A stretch of 64,000 nt of DNA from assembly GCA_013076295.1 (NCBI GenBank), contig RQOL01000562.1:10001-74000 (forward strand), given 5' to 3'. Numbering within the stretch: the first letter of the stretch is position 1; each line of letters begins with the position of its first letter. The DNA is from Sanderia malayensis (lineage: Eukaryota; Cnidaria; Scyphozoa; Semaeostomeae; Pelagiidae). The notes under the pieces are model-generated. The model was not told where the DNA came from. It searched no databases and worked only from the letters and a program-made list of their open reading frames with translations. This document shows positions 49,621 through 60,518 of the stretch, in pieces. Both the position numbers and the translations under genes were made by a program.

Positions 49621-51363
49621 GTATGTAGTATGTATGTATGTATGTATGTATGTAGTATGTATGTATGTATGTATGTATGTATGTATGTATGTATGTATCT
49701 ATGTATGTATGGGCATGAGCGGTAGCGAATGCAGCGCACGAAATGTGCCAACCACAGGCGAGCACAGCGAGTTAACCCATTGCACGTGGGGTTGAAAGAG
49801 GCATGAGCGTTAGCGAATGCAGCGCACGAAGTGCGCCAACCACATTAAGTCTTTCTCACTTGCCCCCCTCCGGGAAACGAGCGTACATGAGCGCCCCTCG
49901 GCAAGTCTATATATACTATTCTACGATCACACGTGACCCGCCGACTGTGAACAATGCCATTGTCTTTTGAACAATCGACGTTCGACCGAACAATGGGATC
50001 AAAGGAATTTCGTTGTGATCAAAAAGGCTTTTTTCCTGGGGGTCAATAAGGGTGCAAATTGGTATCAAAATGATCGCCGCATTGCGCTGATCACAGTAAA
50101 GCTTTCCGCTAATTTCTACTCCAAACGGTTCGGGAGTTATGGCCCATTTTGTGTTCCGACTTTCTAGAAAGTTCCGAGGACGGAGTTAATGAGATGCAAA
50201 ACGAGCAAGGAGAAGCACGTGTCTTTTTAGTTGAACGGGCGGCAACTTGCTCGGGTTTAACCACGAATACGTGCCGGAAATGAATTGTAAAGACGTGTCA
50301 ATTGTTGTCAGGACCTGTGGAGACAATTGGTGAACAATTATTTCAAGGTATTTCCTTTATTCAATTGTTTTTGGCTTTAAATAGCACGAGTTTTGTTTTG
50401 TTTCACCTCACGTTTTTCTTTCGGCTCGAGGGTCTAACCAAAAGACGAACACAATTTTGATTTTCTCGGGTCGTTCTGGGCCGATTTTCTCCATTTAAAC
50501 TTTCGACAACTGTTTATTGACACAATAACTAAAGTTATATGGCATTGTTTTTTTTGTTTTGTTGATTTTCCTCTGTTTTTGGACAGTTTTAGCCGAGTTT
50601 GGATTTTGCTGAAAAACACGAAGTTCAAGCAACACGCGTGTGTTTTGCATTTGCGAAAATTAATTTTTAACCTGCCAAAACTTTGTTTTTTTCACCCAAA
50701 TACTTTCGATAAATGTTCGCCAAGCTATTAGCTTCATGTTGATATTTTCGTGGGGTGTGTAGGACAAAAATTGGCCACGTTAATTTAATTTGAAAGTTGG
50801 TGAATCGTGTTTTAAATGCAATTTTTTTCACGGGTTTGATTTCAGGGCTGTTTTTGATCAACAAAATCATGTCTTGGACATCAAAAATGTACAACTAAAA
50901 TTGCGAAAAGCATTTCAAATGCACCCAAGTACTTTCGATACTTATTCGCCAAGGTATCAGTTCCCTGTTGGTGTAATTTGAGTTAAAATGGACAAATTTT
51001 GACCAAGTTAGGGGAAATTTTGTGTTTTTAAAGTTGGCTGATGAATAAATTTTTTCACCACTTTTGTGTTGGGCTGCACTAAATACTCTCTTAAAATTCA
51101 TAACGACACTGTTAAGAAATGTGAATATATTTATCGGATTCGCTGTTTCCTTAGCTACAGTTTGATATATTTTTTATTAGAGATTGAGTTTAAATTTTCC
51201 AAGATTGATTAAATTTTTGAAGACAACTTTTTTTTTCAATCTTCACACTGAAGCTATCAACCTTCGGCTTTCAGGGGGGTGCCAGGGTGGGCGCTGGGCG
51301 GTCGATTGCCAGGGGGAGGATCCGACCTCCCACCTTTACTTTCTTTAGAAATGTTGCGTCGTA

Positions 51364-51910
51364 GTATTTATTGTAGGTTATTTATTGTAGGGTATGTATT
51401 GTAGGGTATGTGTTGTAAGGTATGTATTGTAGGGTATTATTGTAAGGTATGTATTGTAGGGTATGTAATGTAGGGTATGTATTGTAGGGTTTGTATTGTA
51501 GGGTATGTATTGTAGGGTTTGTATTGTAGGGTATGTTATGTAGGGTATGTATTGTAGGGTATGTATTGTAGGGTATGCATAGTGGGGTATGTATTGTAAG
51601 GTATGTATTGTAGGGTATGTATTGTAGGGTATCTATTGTAGGGTATGTATTGTAGGGTATGTATTGCAGGGTATGTTATGTAGGGTATGTATTGTAGGGT
51701 ATGTATTGTGGGGTATGTTTTGTAGGGTATGTGTTGTATTGTATGTATTGTAGGTTATGTATTGTAGGGTATGTATTGTAGGGTATGTATTGTAGGGTAT
51801 GTATTGTAGGGTATGTATTGTAGGGTATGTATTGTGGGGTATGTATTGTAGGGTATGTGTTGTATTGTATGTATTGTAGGGTATGTATTGTAGGATATGC
51901 ATTGTAGGGT
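51364..51910 (+). repeat. 14-bp minisatellite of element 17
   Basis: Copy of the element 6 tract with one- or two-base differences. Confidence 0.9.
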
Positions 51911-52099
51911 ATGTATGTATGTATGTATGAATGGACATGAGCGGTAGCGAATGCAGCATGCGTAGCGCGCCAACCAGATTAAGCATTCTTTACTTAACGG
52001 GCTCCGGGGAGGGAGCGAAGCGACGGAACCCGGCTCATGTATGTATGTATGTATGTATGTATGTGTGTATGTAGGTATGTAGGTATGTATGTATGTATG

Positions 52100-52606
52100 G
52101 GAAATGCAATGCAGCGCACAAAGTGCGCCAGCCACAGGCGAGCGCAGCGAGCTAACCAATTGTAGGTGGGGTTGAAAGGGACATGAGCGGAAGCGAATGC
52201 AGCGCCTGAAGTGCACCCTATCTGTCAATGTTTCTTGATAATAGATAGACAGGTGAGCGCAGCGAGCTAATCCATTTTAGGTGGTGTTCAAAGGGGCATG
52301 AGCGGGAGCGAATGCAGTGCACGAAGTGTGCCAACCACAGGCGAGCGCAGCGAGTTAACCCATTGTACGTGGGGTTGAAAGAGGCATGAACGTTAGCGAA
52401 TGCAGCGCACGAAGTGCGCCAACCACAGGCGAGTGCAGCTAGCTAACTCATTGTACGTGGGGTTGAAAGAGGCATGAGCGTAAGCAAATGCAGCGCACGA
52501 AGTGCCCCAACCACAGGCGAGCGCAGCGAGCTTACCCATTGTCTGTGGGGTTGAAAGGGGCATGAGCGGTAGCCAATGCATCGCACGAAGTGCGCCAACC
52601 ACATTA
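52100..52606 (+). repeat. 88-bp hairpin-bearing repeats of element 17
   Basis: Copy of 18480-18986 with the same 88-bp spacing. Confidence 0.87.
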
Positions 52607-52664
52607 AGTCTTTCTCACTTGCCCCTCTCCGGGAAACGAGCGTATGCGAGCGCCCCCCGGCTAG

Positions 52665-55491
52665 TCTAATATTACTATTCTGCGATGTCACGTGACGGTG
52701 GCGAAACTCTGCCTAAAACAATAGATTCGACCCGAAACAATAGGCCGAATGCCCAAAAACAATGTGCCGAAACAGCGAATCGGTGAGCAATAAGGCTTTT
52801 TTGAATGGGGTCGCAAAAGGTTGAGACTTGCATGGAAAGGCTCCATTTCTAGAGTAGGTAAAAGTTATCTATTTTTGGAAGCATATTTAAAAGGATTCAT
52901 GATTTATTCCATTAATTGTTCCACTAATTGTGCTATCACGAAAAAACGACGGTTTACGCTGGCGAAACTTCCAAATTAGCGTCCCCAACTCCATTTTCGA
53001 AAAGAGTACACGCTCTTCACATGATCCGTTTCGCCTTTTCTTGCAATTTGATTGGCTCTTTCGTGACTTCACGTGAAAAGTCACGCGTTTTTCGTTATCA
53101 TGCAAATTAGCCCTCGGGTTGAACAGCAGGTACTTTTGGAGAAGACACGTGTTTTTGTTTTGTACACAAAAAGTGAGGTGGGCGCCTTTTAAAGTGTTTT
53201 ACCAGCTGAACTATCTTTGTAAAGAGCTCTTAATTGTTTGAAACACCCCTGGAGAGTTGCAGGAAACAATGGAGAACACAGGTGATAGCTTTGTTTTTTT
53301 TTAATGGAATAGTTGTAGGTTTTTTTGCAGTAGGCGACCGCCATTGTTCCTTCGGCATGCTAACAACGTTTAGGCAATGGTCAAAATTTTGAATTTTTCG
53401 GCCGTATTTGCACGATTTTCCCCATTTAAATTTTTGACAAGTGCTGTCTGATAACACAACTAAAATAAAGTGTTTTTTTTTTGTTTTTTTTGTTGTTTTT
53501 TACGAGTTCCAACAAAGTTGCTTTTCACTCGGGAAGGAACAATTTTTCACGCAACACGCGTTGTTTTTGCATTTGCGAAAATTCAATTTTAGCCTGCCAC
53601 AATTAATTATTTTTTACCCAAACATTTTTGATAATTGTTCCCCAACATATTACCTTCATGTTGGTTTTTTTTTAGTTCAACTGGGTCACTATTTGCCACA
53701 GTAAATACTATTTTTACTTGCTAAAGTGTGTTCACAGGTTTTACTTTTTGCAGGGCTCCGAAATTTCATTCAAACCACTTCCACTAAATGGTCTCTAAGA
53801 ATTCAGTATTATTTGGTTAAGAGATGAGACTATTTGCAACGTGTTCGCTGTTTCCTTAGCTACAGTTTGATATATTTTTTATTACAGATTGAGTCTAAAA
53901 TTTCCAGGATGGGTTAGGTTCTTGAAAGTAACTATTTTTTTCAAACTTCACACTGAAATTATCAACTTTCAGAAACGGCTTTCAGGGAGCAGCGTGGGCG
54001 CGGGGCTGTAGCTTGCTAGGAGGGAAGATTTGACCTCCCACCTTTACTTTCTTTAGAAATGTTACGTCGTAGTGTGTATAGTAAGGTATGTATAGTAGGG
54101 TATGTATTGTAGGGTAGGTATTGTAGGGTATGTATTGTAGGGTATGTATTGTCGGGTATGTATTGTAGGGTATGTATTGTAGGGTATGTTATGTAGGGTA
54201 TGTATTGTAGGGTATGTATTGTGGGGTATGTATTGTAGGGTATGTATTGTAGGGTATGTATTGTAGGGTATGTGTTGTAGGGTATGTATTGTGGGGTATG
54301 TATTGTAGGGTATGTATTGTAGGGTATGTATTGTGGGGTATGTATTGTAGGGTATGTATTGTAGGGTATGTGTTGTATTGTATGTATTGTAGGGTATGTA
54401 TTGTAGGATATGTATTGTAGGGTATGTATTGTAGGGTATGTATTGTAGGGTATGTAATGTAGGGTATGTATTGTGGGGTATGTATTGTAGGGTATGTGTT
54501 GTAGGGTATGTATTGTAGGGTATGTATTGTAGGGTATGTATTGTAGGGTATGTAATGTAGGGTATGTATTGTGGGGTATGTATTGTAGGATATGTATTGT
54601 AGGGTATGTATTGTAGGGTATGTATTGTAGGGTATGTATTGTAGGGTGTGTATTGTAGGGTATGTATTGTAGGGTATGTATTATAGGGTATGTAATGTAG
54701 GGTATGTATTGTGGGGTATGTTTGTAGGGTATGTGTTGTATTGTATGCATTGTAGGGTATGTATTGTAGGATATGCATTGTAAGGTATGTATGTGTGTAT
54801 GTATGAATGGACATGAGCGGTAGCGAGTGCAGCACGCGTAGCGCGCCAACCAGATTAAGCATTCTTTACTTGACGGGCTCCAGGGAGGGAGCAAAGCGAC
54901 CGAACCCGGCTCATGTTTGTATGTATGTATGTATGTATGTATGTATGTATGTATGTATGTAGGTATGTATGTATGTATGTATGTATGTATGGGCATGAGC
55001 GGGAGCGAATGTAGCGTGCGAAGCGCGCCAACCAGATTAAGCATTGTTTACTTGACGGGCTCCGGAGAGGGAGCGAAGTGACCGAACCCGGCTCATGTAT
55101 GTATGTATGTATGTATGTATGTGTGTATGTAGGTATCTATGTATGTATGTATGGGAAATGCAATGCAGCGCACAAAGTGCGTCAGCCACAGGCGAGCGTA
55201 GCGACCTAACCGAAGTGTGCCCTATCTGTCAATGTTTCTTGATAATGGATAGACAGGCGAGCGCAGCGAGCTAAGCCATTGTACGTGGGGTTGAAAGAGG
55301 CATGAGCGTAAGCGAATGCAGCGCAAGAAGTGCGCCAACCACAGGCGAGCGCGGCGAGCTTACCCATTGTACGTGGGGTTGAAAGGGGCATGAGCGGTAG
55401 CCAATGCAGCGCACGAAGTGGGCCAGCCACATTAAGTTTTTCTCATTTGCCCCCTCCGGGAAACGAGCGTACGCGAGTGCCCCCCGGCTAG
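52665..55491 (+). mobile_element. Helitron-like element 18 (type B; HOR period 4)
   Basis: It starts TCTAATATTACTATTCTGCG; octamer ATGCAAAT at 53100-53107. Its body copies element 7 (offset about 33.6 kb), while its minisatellite and modules (54070 to about 55150) resemble elements 14/16. The 88-bp block is short, and the unit ends in a proper CCCCCGGCTAG at 55491 without the truncated second body, so the composite is not obligatory. Confidence 0.78.
54070..54790 (+). repeat. 14-bp minisatellite of element 18
   Basis: The left portion matches element 7 and the right portion element 14, another mosaic. Confidence 0.88.
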
Positions 55492-57910
55492 TCTAATATT
55501 ACTATTCTGTGATGTCACGTGACGGTGGCGAAACTCTGCCAAAAACAATAAATTCGACCCGAAACAATAGGTCGAACGCCCAAAAACAATGGGCCGAAAC
55601 GGCGAATCGGTGATCAATAAGGCTTTTTTGAATGGGGTCGCAAAAGGTTGAGACTTGCATGGAAAGGCCCCATTTCTAGAGTAGGCAAAAGTTATCTATT
55701 TTTGGAAGCCTATTTTAAAAGGATTTATGATTTATTCCATTAATTGTTCCACTAATTGTGCTATCACGAAAAAACGACGGTTTACGCTGGTGAAACTTCC
55801 AAATTAGCGTCCCCAACTCCATTTTCGAAAAGAGTAGTCGCTCTTCACGTGATCCGTTTCACCTTTTCCTGCAATTTGATTGGCTCTTTCGTGACTTCAC
55901 GTGAAAAGTCACGCGTTTTTTGTTATCATGCAAATTAGCCCTCGGGTTGAACAGCAGGTACTTTTGGAAACAACGTGTGTTTTTGTTTTATACACAAAAA
56001 GTGGGGTGGGCGCGTTTCAAAGTGTTTTACCAGCTGAACTATCTTTGTAAAGAGCTCTTAATTGTTTGAAAGACCCCTGGAGAGTTGCAGGAAACAATGG
56101 AGAACACAGGTGATAGCTTTGTTTTTTTTTAATGGAATAGTTGTAGGTTTTGTTGCAGTAGGCGACCGCCATTGTTCCTTCGGCATGCTAACAAAGTTTA
56201 GGCCAATGTTCAAAATTTTGAATTTTTCCGGCCCTATTTGCACGATTTTCCCCATTTAAATTTTTGACAAGTGCTGTCCGATAACACAACTAAAATAAAG
56301 TGTTGTTTTTTTTGTTTTTTTGTTGTTTTTTTACGAGTTCCAACAAAGTTGCTTTTCACTTGGGAAGCAACAATTTTTCACGCAACACGCGTTGTTTTTG
56401 CTTTTGCGAAAATTCAATTTTAGCCTGCCACAATTGATTATTTTTTACCCAAACATTTTCGATAATTGTTTCCCAACATATTACCTTCATGTTGGTTTTT
56501 TTTTAGTTCAACTGGGTCACTATTTGCCATGGTAAATACTATTTTTACTTGCTTAAGTGTGTTCACAGGTTTTGCTTTTTGCAGGGCTCCGAAATTTCAT
56601 TCAAACCACTTCCACAAAATGGTCTCTAAGAATTCAGTATTATTTGGTTAAGAGATGAGACTATTTGCAACGTGTTCGCTGTTTCCTTAGCTACAGTTTG
56701 ATATATTTTTTATTACAGATTGAGTCTAAAATTTCCAGGATGGGTTAGGTTCTTGAAAGTAACTATTTTTTTCAAACTTCACAGTGAAATTATGAACTTT
56801 CAGAAACGGCTTTCAGGGAGCAGTGTGGGCGCGGGGCTGTAGCTTGCTAGGGGGGAAGATTTGACCTCCCACCTTTACTTTCTTTAGAAATATTACGTCG
56901 TAGTATGTATAGTAAGGTATGTATAGTAGGGTATTTATAGTAGGTTATTTATAGTAGGGTATGTATTGTAGGGTATGTATTGTAGGGTGTGTATTGTAGG
57001 GTATGTATTGTGGGGTATGTATTGTAGGGTATGTGTTGTATTGTATGTATTGTAGGGTATGTATTGTAGGGTATGTATTGTAGGGTATGTATTGTAGGGT
57101 ATGTTATGTAGGGTACGTATTGTAGGGTATGTATTGTGGGGTATGTATTGTGGGGTATGTATTGTAGGGTATGTATTGTAGGGTATGTATTGTAGGGTAT
57201 GTATTGTAGGGTATGTGTTGTATTGTATGTATTGTAGGGTATGTTTTGTAGGGTAGGTATTGTAGGGTAGGTAGTGTAGGGTATGTATTGTAGGGTATGT
57301 ATTGTAGGGTATGTATTGTAGGTTATGTATTGTAGGGTATGTATTGTAGGGTATGTATTGTGGGGTATGTATTGTAGGGTATGTATTGTAGGGTATGTAT
57401 TGTAGGGTATGTATTGTAGGCTATCTATTGTAGGGTATGTATTGTAGGTTATGTATTGTAGGGTATGTATTGTAGGATATGTATTGTAGGGTATGTATTG
57501 TTGGGTATGTATTGTAGGGTATGTATTGTAGGGTATGTATTGTAGGATATGTATTGTAGGGTATGTATTGTAGGGTATGTATTGCAGGCTATTTATTGTA
57601 GGGTATGTATTGTAGGGTATGTATTGTAGGGTATGTATTGTAGGATATGTATTGTAGGGTATGTATTGTTGGGTATGTATTGTAGGGTATGTATTGTAGG
57701 GTATGTATTGTAGGATATGTATTGTAGGGTATGTATTGTAGGGTATCTATGTAGTATCTTTGTATGTATGTATGTATGTATGTATGTATGTATGTATGTA
57801 TGTATGGGCATGAGCGGCAGTGACTGCAGCGCGCGAAGCGCGCCAGCCAGATTAAGCATTGTTTACTTGACGGGCTGGGGCGAACGAGCGAAGCGAGTGA
57901 TGACCCCTAG
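55492..57910 (+). mobile_element. Helitron-like element 19 (type B, alternative 3' end)
   Basis: It starts TCTAATATTACTATTCTGTG; octamer at 55928-55935. B body to about 56902, minisatellite (56903 to about 57745), (ATGT)n, one terminal module and the GGCTGGGGCGAACGAGCG...GACCCCTAG end at 57910, as in element 9. It has no 88-bp repeats. B follows B here, ending the A-B alternation. Confidence 0.78.
56903..57745 (+). repeat. 14-bp minisatellite of element 19
   Basis: About 60 units; a block containing GTTGGGTATG and GTAGGATATG occurs twice about 165-170 bp apart. Confidence 0.9.
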
Positions 57911-59025
57911 TCTAATATTACTATTCTGAGGAGGTCACGTGATGACGCACTTTCTTGCCAAAAACAATAGATTCAACCCGAAACAATAGGTCGAACGCCT
58001 CAAAACAATGGGCCAAGACGGCGAACCGTGTAATCACAAAGGCTTTTTTGTATGTGGATATATGGCAATGAAATTCACACTGAATGCTTAGTTTATTAAA
58101 TTAACAAGGGTAATGGATTTTGTTTTTCGATTTTCTCCCAAATTATTGAATTATTCCACTAATTATTCTGCTAATTGTGCTGTCAGGAAAAAACGACGGT
58201 TTACGCTGGCGAAAATTCCAAATTCGCGTCCTGAACTCCATTTTCGAACACACTGTTCGCTCTTCGCGTGACCCGACTTGCCTTTTGCTGTAATTTGATT
58301 GGCTCATTCGCGACTTCACGTGAACAGTCACGCATATTTCATTATCATGCAAATTTGCCCTCGGCTTCAACAGCAGGTAGTTTTGGAGAAGACGCATGTT
58401 TTTGTTTTGAACACAAAGGATAACTCGGGGCCTTTCAAAGTGTTTTACGACCTGAATTATCTTTGTAAAGACTTGCTAATTGTTTGAGAGACCTCTGGAA
58501 TATTACAGGAAACAATTGAGAACACAGGTGTTAGCTTTGTTTTGTTTTTGAGTAGGATAGTTGTAGTTTAGGTAATAAGTGACCGCCATTGTTGCTTCGG
58601 CATGCTTGCGACGCTTAGGCCTAATGTAAACAAGCCCAAAGTTTTAATAAACAAATTATGATAAGGAGTTATCAGGCGAGCGAAGCGAGCCAAACTGTTG
58701 CAAGAGGAGTAGGCAGAGGCATGAGCGAAGTGAATGCAGCGCACGAAGTGCGCCCTATCAGCTAATGTTTCTTGGTAATAGATAGAGAGGCGAGCGCAGC
58801 GAGCTAACCCATTGTACGTGGGGTTGAAAGAGGCATGAGCGAAGCGAATGCAGCGCAAGAAGTGCGCCAACCACAGAGGCGAGCGCAGCGAGCTAACTCA
58901 TTGTATGTGGGGTTGAAAGGGGCATGAGCATAGGCGAATGCAGCGCATGAAGTGCACCAACCACATTAAGTTTTTTTCACTTGCCCCCCTCCGGGAAGCG
59001 AGGGAACCCGAGCACCCCCGGCTAG
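57911..59025 (+). mobile_element. Helitron-like element 20 (type C, no minisatellite)
   Basis: It starts TCTAATATTACTATTCTGAG, followed by GTCACGTGATGACGCAC. The first ~700 bp is B-like, with ATTGG (58298-58302), TTCACGTGAA (58315-58324) and ATGCAAAT (58347-58354). It then joins GCGAGCGAAGCGAGCC and three to four 88-bp-type repeats (58672-58970). It ends CACCCCCGGCTAG at 59025. At 1115 bp it lacks the middle body, minisatellite and (ATGT)n. Confidence 0.76.
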
Positions 59026-60217
59026 TCTAATATTACTATTATGCGGAGGTCACGTGATGACGCACTTTCTTGCCAAAAACAATAGATTCGACCCGAAACA
59101 ATAGGTTGAACGCCCCAAAACAATGGGCCAAAACGGCGAACCGTGTAATCACAAAGGCTTTTTTGTATGTGGGTTTTTGACAATGAAATTCGCACTGAAT
59201 GTTTAGTTTATTAATTTAACCAGGCTAATGGATTTTGTTTTTCGATTTTCTCCCAAAGAATTGAATTATTCCATTAATTATTCTGCTAATTGTGCTATCA
59301 CGAAAAAACGAAGGTTTACGCTGGCGAAACTTCCAAATTCGCATCCCGAACTCCATTTTCGAACAGAGTGTTCGCTCTTCACGTGACCCGTTTCGCCTTT
59401 TCCTGTAATTTGATTGGCTCTTTGGCGACTTCACGTGAACAGTCACACGTTTTTCATTATCATGCAAATTTGCCCCCGGGTTGAACAGCAGGTAGTCTTG
59501 GGGAAGACGAATGTTTTTGTTTTGCACACAAAGGATAACTGGATGCCTTTCAAAGTGTTTTACGACCTGAATTATGTTTGTAAAGACTTGTTAATTGTTT
59601 GAGAGACCTCTGGCAAAATACAGGAAGCAATAGAGAACACAGGTGATAGCTTTTTTTTGCTTTTCTTTTAGTGAGATAGTTGTAGTTTTCGTAGTATGCG
59701 ACCGCCATTGTTGCTTCGGCATACTTGCGACGTTTAGGACTAATGTAAACAAGCCCAACGTTTTAATAAACAAGTTATGATAAGGGATTATCAGGCAAGC
59801 GGAGCGAGCCAAACTGTTGTATGAGGAGTAGGCAGAGGCATGAGCGGAAGCGAACGCAGCGCACGAAGTGCGCCAACAACAGGTGAGCAGAGCAGTTTAC
59901 CGATTGTAGGTGGGTTTTAAAGGGGCATGAGCGTGAGCGAATGCGGCGCACGAAGTGTGGCAACCACAGAGGTGCGCGTAGCGAGCTAACCCATTGCACC
60001 TGAGGTTGCAAGGGGCATGAGCGGGAGCGATTTCAGCCCACGAAGTGTGCCAACGACAGAGGCGAGCGTAGCGAGCTAACCCATTGCACATGAGGTTGCA
60101 AAGGGCATGAGAGGGAGCGAATGCTGCGCACGAAGTGCACCAACCACAGAGGCGAGCACAGCGAGCTTACCCATTGTAGGTGGGATTTAAAGGGGCATGA
60201 GCGTGAGCGAATGCAGG
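58672..60217 (+). repeat. 88-bp-type repeats of type C elements (two blocks)
   Basis: Blocks at 58672-58970 and 59782-60217 carry GCGCAC-GAA-GTGCGC hairpins and GCGAGCG(C/T)AGCGAGC motifs. They are separated by the 5' half of element 21 (59026-59781), which is not repeat. Confidence 0.75.
59026..60217 (+). mobile_element. Helitron-like element 21 (type C), 3' end missing; right end of array
   Basis: It starts TCTAATATTACTATTATGCG; ATTGG, TTCACGTGAA (59430-59439) and ATGCAAAT (59462-59469) are kept. 88-bp-type repeats (59782-60217) are more diverged than elsewhere (AGGTGCGCGTAGCGAG, CACCTGAGGTTGC). The last unit stops at AGCGAATGCAGG and passes into unrelated sequence, with no terminal hairpin or CTAG. 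Confidence 0.72.
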
Positions 60218-60518
60218 AGGTATAATGTAGGTGAAAATCTCGTCCTGGACCATGGCTTTTCCTCATTGGTTTTATCAATGCCGGACCATGCATGATTGCG
60301 ATTATGTTTTTAGGCAGTTTCTGCGAAGGAGCACGGTTGAAAAGTAGTTAGTGGCGGACGCAGCTGTTCATATAGATTCTTCTTTTCGCTTATTGTTCCA
60401 GTACCGTTATTATATACGGCAACATAAATTAGTAAGTTGTGGTCTAATATTAGTTGTTCAATAATTGGTAGGATAGTTAGTATAGTTGGTAGCTCATATT
60501 GGTAGATTCAGATAAATT
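60218..60518. other. Unique sequence between array and gene
   Basis: No array repeats and no open frame. It contains CCATGGCTTTTCCTCATTGG and an AT-rich stretch before the first exon at 60519. It could hold the promoter and 5' UTR of the gene that follows; no clear TATA box is seen at a useful place. Confidence 0.4.

Larger units (their letters stand above)
45671..49905 (+). mobile_element. Helitron-like element 16 (type B composite with extra satellite; HOR period 3)
   Basis: It starts TCTAATATTACTATTCTGTG; octamer at 46107-46114. The first part matches element 14, including the truncated second B body (48587 to about 48999). After the second minisatellite, TAAGTCTTTCTC is followed by a third minisatellite (49199-49620), (ATGT)n, and a hairpin module with an 88-bp unit. 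A second TAAGTCTTTCTC then leads to the usual CCCCTCGGCAAG end. At 4235 bp it is the longest unit. Confidence 0.75.
49906..52664 (+). mobile_element. Helitron-like element 17 (type A; HOR period 4)
   Basis: It starts TCTATATATACTATTCTACG and ends CCCCCCGGCTAG at 52664. It is nearly identical throughout to element 6 (offset about 33.6 kb), including the minisatellite order (51364-51910) and the 88-bp repeats (52100-52606). Visible differences are single bases, for example GGTGTTC for GGCGTTC and CAGCTAGC for CAGCGAGC. Confidence 0.8.
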
